Program-made: the position numbers and the translations under genes
Notes under the pieces: generated by a model
What the model saw: only the letters and a program-made list of their open reading frames with translations
What the model was told of the DNA's origin: nothing
Databases searched by the model: none
Shown here: positions 8,510-15,783 of the stretch, in pieces
Layout: every line of letters begins with the position of its first letter
Numbering within the stretch: position 1 is the stretch's first letter
Assembly: GCA_024278415.1 (NCBI GenBank)
Contig: JAJRTI010000718.1
Location: 1-25,338, forward strand
DNA: 25,338 nucleotides
Reading direction: 5' to 3'
From: Planctomycetota bacterium
GTDB lineage: Bacteria; Planctomycetota; Brocadiia; JAJRTI01

Positions 8510-8571
8510 CGAACCCGCGCGGGGAAGAGGCGGTCTGTCATCCTGTCCGCGGCTCCATCAGCGAGGAACCC

Positions 8572-9786
8572 ATGAGCGAGAAGCACGCCGATCCGACTGT
8601 CACCGTGGGCCACAGCAACGCCGACTTCATCGGCGACAACCACCGGCCGATCCAAGCCGCGGTCGACCACGTGTCGTCCCTGGGCGGCGGCACGGTGCAC
8701 GTGAAGGCCGGGACGTATCGCATGGGCAACGCGGTGCACCTGCGCGACCGCGTGCGCGTCGTGGGCGAGGGCGAGCGCACGGTGCTGCTCAAGAATGCGT
8801 CGCAATCCACGCGGCTCACCGACGACACGGACTGGTACGACTGGCACGCGGAGGTCGAGGACCCGTCAATCTTCGAGGTCGGCGGCGGCGTGGCCCTCCA
8901 GTGCATCGACCCCCATGGCGGCGGCTCGCGCACGAACGTGACCAAGCACACGGTCGTGGCCATCGAGGGCAACACGGTGTGGCTCGACTCGCAGCCGCGC
9001 AAGAATATCTGGATCACCCACGAGGCGACCGCGTCGACGCGGTTCCCCATCCTCACGGCCAATTGGGCCAAGGACCTCGCCATTGAGAACATCACGCTCG
9101 ACGGGAACCGCGAGGCGAACGCGAATTTTAATGGCAACTACGGCGGGTGCATCTTCATGCAGGATTGCGAGCGCGTGCGCATCGCGGGCGTGGCCGCGCG
9201 CCACTACGACGGCGACGGCATCAGTTGGCAGATTTGCCACGACGTGACCGTCGAGGATTGCGAGAGCTTCGGCCACGCGGGCCTCGGCCTGCACCCCGGC
9301 AGCGGCTCGCAACGGCCCGTGATCCGCAACAACACGATTCGAGATTGCGACATCGGATTATTCTGGTGCTGGGGCGTGAAGCACGGGCTCGCGGAGGACA
9401 ACGAGATTCGCAACAGCGGCTCCTACGGCGTCAGCATCGGCCACCGCGACACGGACAACGTCATGCGCAACAATCGCATCTACGACAGCGGGAAGGTGGG
9501 CATCTACTTTCGGCCCGACGACCCCGCGGTCCGTTGCGCGCACCGGAACGTGGTGGAGGATTGTCTCGTCGAGAACGCCGGCACCGCCGAGGCGCCGGGC
9601 GTCGGCATCGACCTGGCCGGCGCGGTGGCCGGCGTGGTGCTGCGGAACAACCGGATCGTGAATCCGGACGGCGGCCACATGGCGACGGGGATTCGGATCG
9701 GCGAAGCGGTGACGGAGCTGACGCTGGAGGGGAATGACGTTGCGGGTGTGGCATGCGAAGTGGAGGATCGGCGGGAGAGGAGATAG
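8572..9786 (+). CDS. right-handed parallel beta-helix protein (pectate-lyase-like fold)
   Basis: The protein has 404 residues. The N-terminus (IQAAVDHVSSLGGGTVHVKAGTY, then RVRVVGEGERTVLLKN) is the usual opening of pectate lyase-3 / glycosyl hydrolase 28-type beta-helices. Many short coils follow with repeated I-x-N/D-x-x-I steps, e.g. VIRNNTIRDCDIGLFW, LAEDNEIRNSGSYGVSIG, VMRNNRIYDSGKVGIYF and VVLRNNRIVNPDGG, spanning about residues 160-390. Such proteins bind or cleave polysaccharides, but no catalytic set can be assigned by eye. No signal peptide is visible, which is unusual for an extracellular lyase. GAGGAA lies 3 bases before the ATG. It converges on the DUF4954 gene. Confidence 0.82.
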   Translation: MSEKHADPTVTVGHSNADFIGDNHRPIQAAVDHVSSLGGGTVHVKAGTYRMGNAVHLRDRVRVVGEGERTVLLKNASQSTRLTDDTDWYDWHAEVEDPSIFEVGGGVALQCIDPHGGGSRTNVTKHTVVAIEGNTVWLDSQPRKNIWITHEATASTRFPILTANWAKDLAIENITLDGNREANANFNGNYGGCIFMQDCERVRIAGVAARHYDGDGISWQICHDVTVEDCESFGHAGLGLHPGSGSQRPVIRNNTIRDCDIGLFWCWGVKHGLAEDNEIRNSGSYGVSIGHRDTDNVMRNNRIYDSGKVGIYFRPDDPAVRCAHRNVVEDCLVENAGTAEAPGVGIDLAGAVAGVVLRNNRIVNPDGGHMATGIRIGEAVTELTLEGNDVAGVACEVEDRRERR

Positions 9787-9870
9787 AGCTTGGGAGCAAA
9801 GGCGGGGGGCAGGTCATATGGGACCTATACGACCCATGGCACTCGCTTCCTGTCAGCTCGCCAAACTGGG

Positions 9871-11865
9871 CTACCCGCCGATCTTGTTAACCACCGCGTC
9901 AATCCGCGCCTCCAAGGAGGCCTGTGCCTCGCGCAGGCCGTTGACGAAGCTGTCGTCCTCGTACGTCCCGCGCACGGCCGCGAAGTCCGAGGCGACCTGG
10001 TCGGGGTGGTCGGGCGCGAATCCGAGCTGGGAGCTTTCGTCGTACTCCTTCTCCGCGTCTTTCGCGAGCGCGTTCGTAAACTTCGACGACTGCTTCTTCA
10101 GCTCCTTCATCATCGCTTCCACGTCCGCTGGCTCGATTGCGTCCAGCGGCTTGCCCTCGGTCTTCTCGAACGCCCAGCGCACCCACGCCCACTCGTGTTT
10201 GTCCTTGCCGTCATAGATGGCTTGCAGACGTTCGCGGAGCTGCGCCATGCCCGCGATCGCGCCGGACTCGACGTCGTCCATCAACTGGTCCACAAGGCAA
10301 CGGGGAGCCAGCATGCCGCCCAAGTCGACCCATGCCGCGTCCAGTACTGCGTCGCTGCTTGCAGCGAGGCTCGCCTTCCAGTCGCCCGCTTCCAGGCCCT
10401 TCTCGATGGCTTCGAGGATTTTCGCGTAGAGGTAGCGCTTGACGCCGCCCTCGTACGTGCGCGCCTGCTTCTTGCAGAGGACGCGCTTGATCCACACTCC
10501 ACCGAGGTTGAGTTCATCCTTGCCGCTTTGTGACGCTTCGAGCAGGCGTTCGCGGCCGCGGATCATCTTGCCCACCGTGTAGGGGCTAAACGTGTCGACG
10601 TGCAGCAGGTCGAGGCCGCCTTCGCCGCGGCGGTCGCGGTCGCGCCACTTCTGCTCGTCGCGCACGATGGCCACGGTCATCATGTTCATCGCGGGCGTGA
10701 TGGTGGACTTGCCGCCTTCGACGGTGACGTAGCTGAAGGGGAAGTCGCCCAGGTCGAAGCTCACGCCGTGCTTGTCCATGACCACGCTGAACGCACCCAG
10801 CCGGCAGGGCCAGAGCATGTACGCGAACGAGCAGGTCTTGCACCCGCGCTCGACGAGGCCCTGGTGCACGGGCCCAACCTTGTACATGTGGTTGCTTTGG
10901 TTCGTGCCGCTGCCTGCGTTGTAGAAGGAGAACGTGCCGGCGATGAGCAGCGTGGACTTGTGGTGGGTGACCGAGCAGGGCCCGGCGAGCAGCGCGACGC
11001 CCTCGCCGTGGAAGGCCTCGCAGTTGGCAAAGAAGAGGCAGTTCTCCGCGCTGAACTGCTTGCCGATGCGGCATCCCTCGCCCACGAACACGTGCGACAG
11101 GATCGCTCCATCCTCAACCTTGGCCCATTTGCCAATAATGAAATCGTCCGCGCGCACGCCGCTGCCCACGACCGTGCCCGCCTCCGGATCGCTGAGGATC
11201 GTGCCGTTGTGCAGGCGGGCGATGCCCTCGACTCTGGCCCCCGGGCCGATGTGGACGTTGACGATTTCGCCGCAGCCGCAGACTTGCGCGGCCGTGGCGA
11301 TCTCGCCCATGTCGGACTGCACGCCCCTCACGTACGCCTCGGCCATGGCGTTGAGCTTCTCGACGAACGCCGCGCGATGGCGATACGTCGCGCTCAAGTA
11401 CGCGATTTGAGCGGACAACTCGTTGAAGATCACGACCTCGCGGCCGCCCTTCTCATTGACCGCCTCCACCTCGACGCCGTTGCCGAACGTGGCGCCCGGC
11501 TCAGCCGCGATCAGGTCGACGTTGTCGATGACGGCGCCGTCGCCGATCTTGTAGTTGGCGATTGCGCGGCCGACGTTGTGGATGTAAGCATTGCGGCCGA
11601 CGTGGGAATTGACGAGCGTCGCGTTGCGGATGCCGGCGGGCAGCGTGACGCCGCCTGGGAGCGTCACGTCGCCCTGAAGGCTGCTGATGACGCAGTCGCC
11701 CGCGAACTGGGTGTTGACGACGCGGCTCGCGTCGAAGCCCTCGCCGACTCGAACGCGGCCGAAGTCCTCGGCGGTGCAGCCGTTGGCTTTGAGGGTCGTG
11801 AGTTCGTCGTCGGTGAGAGAGCGGAGGTTGCTGCAAGAGCAAGAGCAAGGGCAAGAGCAAGTCAT
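9871..11865 (-). CDS. DUF4954 family protein with hexapeptide-type left-handed beta-helix
   Basis: This 664-residue protein is recognised as DUF4954 from its overall pattern: SLTDDELTTLKANGCTAEDF at the start, GIRNATLVNSHVGRNAYIHNV, IANYKIGDGAVIDNV, TFGNGVEVEAVNEKGGREV, the LSAQIAYLSATYRHR stretch, and HHKSTLLIAGTFSFYNAGS. Imperfect hexapeptide repeats at about residues 45-140 and 200-340 predict a left-handed beta-helix like that of acyl- and nucleotidyl-transferases. The C-terminal third is helical. Substrate and reaction are unknown. AGGAG lies six bases before the ATG and fixes the start. The first residues form a Cys-x-Cys run (C3, C5, C7, C9, C11) encoded by a hexanucleotide repeat. The gene follows ileS after 72 bp and is probably in its operon. 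Confidence 0.85.
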   Translation of the reverse strand: MTCSCPCSCSCSNLRSLTDDELTTLKANGCTAEDFGRVRVGEGFDASRVVNTQFAGDCVISSLQGDVTLPGGVTLPAGIRNATLVNSHVGRNAYIHNVGRAIANYKIGDGAVIDNVDLIAAEPGATFGNGVEVEAVNEKGGREVVIFNELSAQIAYLSATYRHRAAFVEKLNAMAEAYVRGVQSDMGEIATAAQVCGCGEIVNVHIGPGARVEGIARLHNGTILSDPEAGTVVGSGVRADDFIIGKWAKVEDGAILSHVFVGEGCRIGKQFSAENCLFFANCEAFHGEGVALLAGPCSVTHHKSTLLIAGTFSFYNAGSGTNQSNHMYKVGPVHQGLVERGCKTCSFAYMLWPCRLGAFSVVMDKHGVSFDLGDFPFSYVTVEGGKSTITPAMNMMTVAIVRDEQKWRDRDRRGEGGLDLLHVDTFSPYTVGKMIRGRERLLEASQSGKDELNLGGVWIKRVLCKKQARTYEGGVKRYLYAKILEAIEKGLEAGDWKASLAASSDAVLDAAWVDLGGMLAPRCLVDQLMDDVESGAIAGMAQLRERLQAIYDGKDKHEWAWVRWAFEKTEGKPLDAIEPADVEAMMKELKKQSSKFTNALAKDAEKEYDESSQLGFAPDHPDQVASDFAAVRGTYEDDSFVNGLREAQASLEARIDAVVNKIGG

Positions 11866-11880
11866 GGGGGTCTCCTAGGA

Positions 11881-11925
11881 GTCGGACGGGTCGGACAGGT
11901 CGGACTCGTCAGACGAGTCAGACAA
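11881..11925. repeat. tandem 9-bp repeat, five units, between ileS and the DUF4954 gene
   Basis: The plus strand reads GTCGGACGG, GTCGGACAG, GTCGGACTC, GTCAGACGA, GTCAGACAA in succession. Units three and four also form a palindrome (GACTCGTC-A-GACGAGTC). It lies just downstream of the ileS stop codon and upstream of the DUF4954 ribosome binding site, so it could be a folded spacer or processing site in the operon mRNA. It is not a classical terminator because no U-tract follows. Confidence 0.7.
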
Positions 11926-11937
11926 ACGCGCAGCGCG

Positions 11938-13404
11938 CTACGCCAACGCCTGCACCACCTCCGCGCACCGCGCGCAGAGCGTGGGGTGGTCGGCGTCGTC
12001 GCCGACGCTGGGCCGAAGGTTCCAGCAGCGCTCGCACTTGGCGTGCGCGGACTTCTTCACGAGCACCTGGAGGCCATCGACCTCGAGCGCCGGCGTCGCG
12101 TCGGCGGACTCGCCAGGGCTCAGCGCCACCTCGGAGACGATAAAGAGCGCGGCCAGGTTTTGCTCGTACGGCTGGAGCAGCGCCAGGAGCTTCTCGTTTT
12201 GCACGAACAGCTCAACCGACGCCTCCATTGCGCTGCCGATGGTCTTGTCTCCGCTGAGCTTCTCGATCTCGCGGGCGACTTCCGTGCGCACGTCGATGAT
12301 CCGCTGCCACTTCGCGTCCAGGTTGTCGTCGAGAAGCGGTTCGTCTGCCTGCGGCCACAGGGCAAGGTGCACGCTGGCGACGTCCTCGTCGGCCGTGGCG
12401 AGGCAGGCTTCGCGGATGCTGCTCCACACTTCCTCGGCGGTATGCACGAGAAGCGGCGCGCAGAGCTTTGCGAGCGCGAGCAGCACGCGATGCATCACGG
12501 TCTGCGACGCGCGGCGCGTCGCGCTGTCCGTCGCGTCGCAGTAAAGGCTGTCCTTGAGGATGTCGAAGTAGAACGCGCTCATCTCGACCGCGCAGAAGTT
12601 GTGCAAGATCGAGTACACGCGGTGGAACTCGTACGTCTCGTACGCCCGGGTCGTGCGCGCGATGATCTGCTCGGTCTTGTGCAGCGCCCAGCGATCCAAC
12701 TCGCTGAGTTGATCGAGCGGTACGCTGTGCCGCGCGGGGTCGAAGTCGCTGAGGTTGCCGAGCAGGTAGCGGAACGTGTTGCGGATGCGCCGGTACGGGT
12801 CGGCCATGCGTTGGATCAGGTCGAACGATACGTTCATGTCGTTGCGGTAGTCCGTCGACGAGGTCCAGAGCCGGATGATGTCGCTGCCGAACTTCTTGAG
12901 CGCGTCCTCGACGGAGATGAAGTTGCCCAGCGACTTGGACATCTTCTCGCCCTTGTCGTCCACGACAAAGCCGTGGGTGAGCACGGTCTTGAAGGGCGCG
13001 CAGTCGTGCGCGGCGAGCGACGGCAGCAGCGAGAGTTGGAACCAGCCGCGGTGTTGGTCGCTGCCTTCGAGATACATGTCCGCCGGGAAGGCGAGCGCGT
13101 CGTGGCGCCGGCACACGGAGTTGTGGCTCGAGCCGGACTCGAACCACACGTCGAAGATGTTTGTCTCCTGCTGGAACGAATCCACCGCGCCGCACGCGGG
13201 ACAGGCCGCTCCTTCACCGAGGAAGTGGGACGCGGGGTTCGTGAACCAACTGTCCGCGCCTTCGACTTCGAACACGGCCTGCACCTTGTCCACGCTCTCC
13301 TTCGTAAGGAGCGCTTCGTCGCACTTCGTGCAGTAGAACGCTGGGATCGGCACGCCCCACGAGCGCTGCCGGGAGATGCACCAATCGGGCCGGTCGGCGA
13401 GCAT
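11938..13404 (-). CDS. ileS: isoleucyl-tRNA synthetase, C-terminal part after a frameshift
   Basis: This frame carries the second half of isoleucyl-tRNA synthetase: WCISRQRSWGVPIP at the start of the catalytic C-half, the ATP-binding motif KMSKS (in GEKMSKSLGNF), the all-helical anticodon-binding domain, and a C-terminal zinc site (CERC near residue 911 and CARC near 930 of the joined protein). The enzyme charges tRNA-Ile in the cytoplasm. The coding continues upstream of the ATG given here (as far as 13426), where it should join the N-terminal frame. One extra base at about 13428 separates them. The joined protein would be 943 residues, the normal length for a bacterial IleS. The ATG at 13404 has no Shine-Dalgarno sequence and sits within a conserved motif, so independent translation is unlikely. 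Confidence 0.93.
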   Translation of the reverse strand: MLADRPDWCISRQRSWGVPIPAFYCTKCDEALLTKESVDKVQAVFEVEGADSWFTNPASHFLGEGAACPACGAVDSFQQETNIFDVWFESGSSHNSVCRRHDALAFPADMYLEGSDQHRGWFQLSLLPSLAAHDCAPFKTVLTHGFVVDDKGEKMSKSLGNFISVEDALKKFGSDIIRLWTSSTDYRNDMNVSFDLIQRMADPYRRIRNTFRYLLGNLSDFDPARHSVPLDQLSELDRWALHKTEQIIARTTRAYETYEFHRVYSILHNFCAVEMSAFYFDILKDSLYCDATDSATRRASQTVMHRVLLALAKLCAPLLVHTAEEVWSSIREACLATADEDVASVHLALWPQADEPLLDDNLDAKWQRIIDVRTEVAREIEKLSGDKTIGSAMEASVELFVQNEKLLALLQPYEQNLAALFIVSEVALSPGESADATPALEVDGLQVLVKKSAHAKCERCWNLRPSVGDDADHPTLCARCAEVVQALA

Positions 13405-13426
13405 GCCGGTGATGCGCTTCTCGCCC

Positions 13427-14770
13427 CTACGAGGGAATCCATTCGACTTGCTTGACCGTGTCGAGCGCCTTCTGGCGCAGGTCGTTGTGGTCGACCGCGA
13501 CGAACCATTGCGGCGTGGAGCGGAAGATGACCGGCTCCTTGCAGCGCCAGCAGTGGGGGTACGAATGCGGGAACTTCTCGGACTTGAGCAGGTGGCCCGA
13601 CGCGTCGAGGTCGGCCGGGATGATCTTGTCGCCTTCGTGGATGTGCTTGCCGGCGTACGGGCCTGCCTCGTCCGTGAAGTGGCCTTGGCCGTCGACCGGG
13701 CTGAGGATCTCGATGCCGTACTTCACGCCGGTCATGTAGTCCTCTTGGCCGTGGCCGGGCGCGGTGTGGACGCAGCCGGTGCCGTCTTCCAGCGTGACGT
13801 AGTCCGCGAGCACGATGGGGCAGGTGCGGTCGATGAACGCGTGCTTGTACGTGCGGCCTTCGAGTTCCGCGCCCTTGACCGTCCCCAGTTGCTCGATATC
13901 GGTGGCGCCCACAAAGCCCAGCACGCGCTCGGCGAGCGCTTCCGCGAGCACGCTCGTCACGACCTGGCCCGTCTTGGGGTGCTTGTAGCGCATCGCCGCG
14001 TAGTCGGCCCGGGGGTGCAGTGCGATGGCCATGTTCGCCGGCAGCGTCCACGGGGTGGTGGTCCAGATCAGGCAGTATTGCGGCTCGTCGCCTACGCCTG
14101 GGAAGAGATCGGCCAAGCTGTCGGTGAACTCGAAGTTCACGAAGATGGACGGCGAGGTCGCGTCCGCGTATTCCAGCTCCGCTTCGGCGAGCGCGGTCTG
14201 GCAGGACATACACCAGTGCACGGGCTTGTTGCCTCGGTACACGAAGCCCTTTTCGACCATCTTGCCGAAGACTTCGAGGATGCCGGCCTCGTACGAGGGC
14301 TTGAGCGTGAGGTAGGGGTTGTCCCAGTCGCCGCTCACGCCGAGCGCCTTGAACTGCTTGCGCTGGACGTTGACGTACTTGCTCGCGTACTTCTTGCACA
14401 GCACGCGGATCTCGGACTTGGCGAGCGACTCGGCTTCGTCGCCCAGCTCCTGCATGACCTTGTGCTCGATGGGCAGGCCGTGGCAGTCCCACCCCGGCAC
14501 GTACGGCGAGTCGTGGCCGAGCATGGTGTGGAAGCGGACGACGATGTCTTTGAGGATCTTGTTGAGGCCCGTGCCGATGTGCAGTTCGCCAGTGGGGTAG
14601 GGCGGGCCGTCGTGGAGGATGAACTTCTTGTTGCCCGCGCGGGCCTTGCGGATCTGGCCGTAGAGGTCTTCTTTGTCCCACGTCTTGCGGATCTGCGGCT
14701 CGCGCTGGAGCAGATTCGCCTTCATGGAGAAGCTGGTTTTCGGCAGGTTGACGGTCTTCTTATAGTCCAT
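13427..14770 (-). CDS. ileS: isoleucyl-tRNA synthetase, N-terminal part, ends at a frameshift stop
   Basis: The start MDYKKTVNLPKTSFSMKANL is the usual IleS N-terminus, which fixes the ATG. The class I signature is HIGT (about residues 62-65) in place of the more common HIGH. The CP1 editing domain shows TTPWTLPANMAIALHP and GTGCVHTAPGHGQEDY, which hydrolyse mischarged Val-tRNA-Ile. The frame stops within VEWIPS-TAG. Deleting one base gives VEWIPSWGEKRITGML, the expected IleS sequence, and joins this frame to the C-terminal part. IleS is normally essential, so a sequencing or assembly error, or a very recent mutation, is more likely than ancient decay. It lies 84 bp downstream of the yggU stop and is probably cotranscribed. 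Confidence 0.93.
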   Translation of the reverse strand: MDYKKTVNLPKTSFSMKANLLQREPQIRKTWDKEDLYGQIRKARAGNKKFILHDGPPYPTGELHIGTGLNKILKDIVVRFHTMLGHDSPYVPGWDCHGLPIEHKVMQELGDEAESLAKSEIRVLCKKYASKYVNVQRKQFKALGVSGDWDNPYLTLKPSYEAGILEVFGKMVEKGFVYRGNKPVHWCMSCQTALAEAELEYADATSPSIFVNFEFTDSLADLFPGVGDEPQYCLIWTTTPWTLPANMAIALHPRADYAAMRYKHPKTGQVVTSVLAEALAERVLGFVGATDIEQLGTVKGAELEGRTYKHAFIDRTCPIVLADYVTLEDGTGCVHTAPGHGQEDYMTGVKYGIEILSPVDGQGHFTDEAGPYAGKHIHEGDKIIPADLDASGHLLKSEKFPHSYPHCWRCKEPVIFRSTPQWFVAVDHNDLRQKALDTVKQVEWIPS

Positions 14771-14854
14771 CGGATGAGGTCCTGAGAGTGAGAGGAAACC
14801 CAACGCGCGGGGCCGGCAGTTCACAGAATCGGATCGCGCCCCTGAGGAACCGCA

Positions 14855-15157
14855 CTAGGCAATACCACCGAGCCCCAAGCGCTCGACGATATCGTTCGCT
14901 CGGAGGCCCGACACTCTCACTTTCTTGTTCTTGCTCACTTCGCCGCTCACGATTGTGATGGCCGACGCCGGCACGCCGAGGCGTTTGGCCAGAAGCTTGG
15001 CGATGGCCTTGTTGGCCTTCCCCTTCTCCGGCGCGGCCGTGACCGCCACTTTGAGCGCCGACGCGTGAAGGCCGATGATGCCGTCCTTCTTGGCGCCGGG
15101 TTTCGCGAGTACGGCCACGACGACGCCACCGTCCGATTCTCGTATGTCCAGGTCCAT
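14855..15157 (-). CDS. yggU: YggU/DUF167 family protein
   Basis: The protein has 100 residues and matches the DUF167/YggU (COG1872) family along its whole length: V-x-V-x-A-KPGAKKDGIIGLH near residues 11-30, then LKVAVTAAPEKGKANKAIAKLLAKRLGV and ITIVSGEVSKNKKVRV. It is a small alpha/beta protein of unknown biochemical role, often found in conserved bacterial clusters. The ATG at 15157 best matches family N-termini. The in-frame ATG at 15190 is possible, but would lie only about ten bases from the predicted transcription start and has no clear ribosome binding site. ileS follows, so this is the first gene of the presumed yggU-ileS-DUF4954 operon. Confidence 0.88.
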   Translation of the reverse strand: MDLDIRESDGGVVVAVLAKPGAKKDGIIGLHASALKVAVTAAPEKGKANKAIAKLLAKRLGVPASAITIVSGEVSKNKKVRVSGLRANDIVERLGLGGIA

Positions 15158-15206
15158 GCGCCGGATGCCGCGGATGGGATCAATGACCATCGAATTGAAG
15201 CCCCAG

Positions 15207-15235
15207 ATGATATCAGCCGCGGCGCGGGCAGTCAA
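15207..15235 (-). promoter_or_regulatory. sigma70-like promoter for the yggU-ileS operon
   Basis: On the minus strand TTGACT (15235-15230) and TATCAT (15212-15207) are separated by exactly 17 bp. Each matches its consensus at five of six positions. The predicted start near 15200 leaves a leader of about 43 bases to the yggU ATG at 15157. The left end of a MITE-like element lies only 6 bp upstream of the -35 hexamer. Confidence 0.65.
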
Positions 15236-15241
15236 TTTATG

Positions 15242-15494
15242 GAGCGACTTGCAAAACCCCAATAGGCCAAGGCCTCGCGCCTAACATCATGCATGGCGGA
15301 GGTGTCGAACGCGGCGCCGCCGAGATGCGAGCGCGGGAGCGCTCCGCTTGTAGTGGCGACCGTTAGGGCGCCCTCTGCGCCGATCGCGATTCGCCACACG
15401 AGCGGAAGGCCCTCACGGGCCTACTACAAACGCGACGTCGCCGGCTTGTGGCGCCACAGCACAGGTAGAACAACTGGGGTTTTGCAAGTGGCTC
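15242..15494. mobile_element. MITE-like non-autonomous element with about 22-bp terminal inverted repeats
   Basis: The left end carries GAGCGACTTGCAAAACCCC. The right end, read on the other strand, carries GAGCCACTTGCAAAACCCC. Over 22 positions two differ. The 253-bp interior has no convincing reading frame and contains a nested inverted pair (15348-15429). TATG lies directly outside both ends (15238-15241 and 15495-15498), a possible 4-bp target duplication. No transposase is present, so it would depend on one elsewhere. Confidence 0.7.
15348..15429. repeat. nested inverted pair of GTAGTRG-type repeats
   Basis: The left copy starts TTGTAGTGGCGACC and contains TTAGGGC. The reverse complement of the right end starts TTGTAGTAGGCCC and contains GAGGGC. 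The same beginning, GTAGTAGGGCG, recurs at both ends of the pair at 23502-23574. It lies inside the MITE-like element and may be its folded core. Confidence 0.55.
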
Positions 15495-15783
15495 TATGGG
15501 CGGGCCAGCCCCTCCGATTCAACGCGTGCAGGTTGTCGCTCAACCCACGCGTCCGCCTGGGCCGGAAGGTTTTCAGACGGCGACTTTTCCGACACTGCCA
15601 TCCCGGGCTGGTGAGAAATGCGGGCTAGAGCCATTGCACGTTGACGTCGCCCTCTACGCCTCGAATTCAGAGTCGCCAATCACCACGGCTGCGAGTTCGG
15701 TCTGCGCACCGCGATCTCGGCGAGGGGGAGACGCGCGCGTGAACCGCCGGGGGCGTGGCGCGGCTCTGTCGTGGAGGCATGGG
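15495..15783. other. intergenic stretch without a convincing gene
   Basis: This spacer lies between the MITE-like element and the stop of the PQQ-propeller gene. Short open frames exist on both strands but lack a ribosome binding site and resemble no known family. A stretch at about 15565-15630 (CTTTTCCGACACTGCC, then GGCTGGTGAGAAATGCGGGC) has the look of dispersed repeat or insertion-element end sequence, without a partner in this window. No terminator with a U-tract was seen. Confidence 0.4.

Noticed and set aside
9807..9840. Short inverted-looking motif GGTCATATGGGACC / CGACCCATG between convergent genes
   Set aside because: Pairing is only four to five bases at a time; it is too weak to call a terminator or repeat.
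11881..11925. Possible CRISPR or iteron origin
   Set aside because: Units are only 9 bp with no spacers, and there is no replication gene nearby.
13427..13429. Programmed frameshift or stop-codon recoding in ileS
   Set aside because: No known recoding signal (slippery run, internal Shine-Dalgarno as in prfB, SECIS-like hairpin) was seen. A one-base insertion explains it more simply.
10600..13455. 951-codon open frame on the plus strand opposite the DUF4954 gene and ileS
   Set aside because: It crosses two recognised genes on the other strand and its product is Arg/His/Val-rich with no family marks. GC-skewed third positions keep the antisense frame open.
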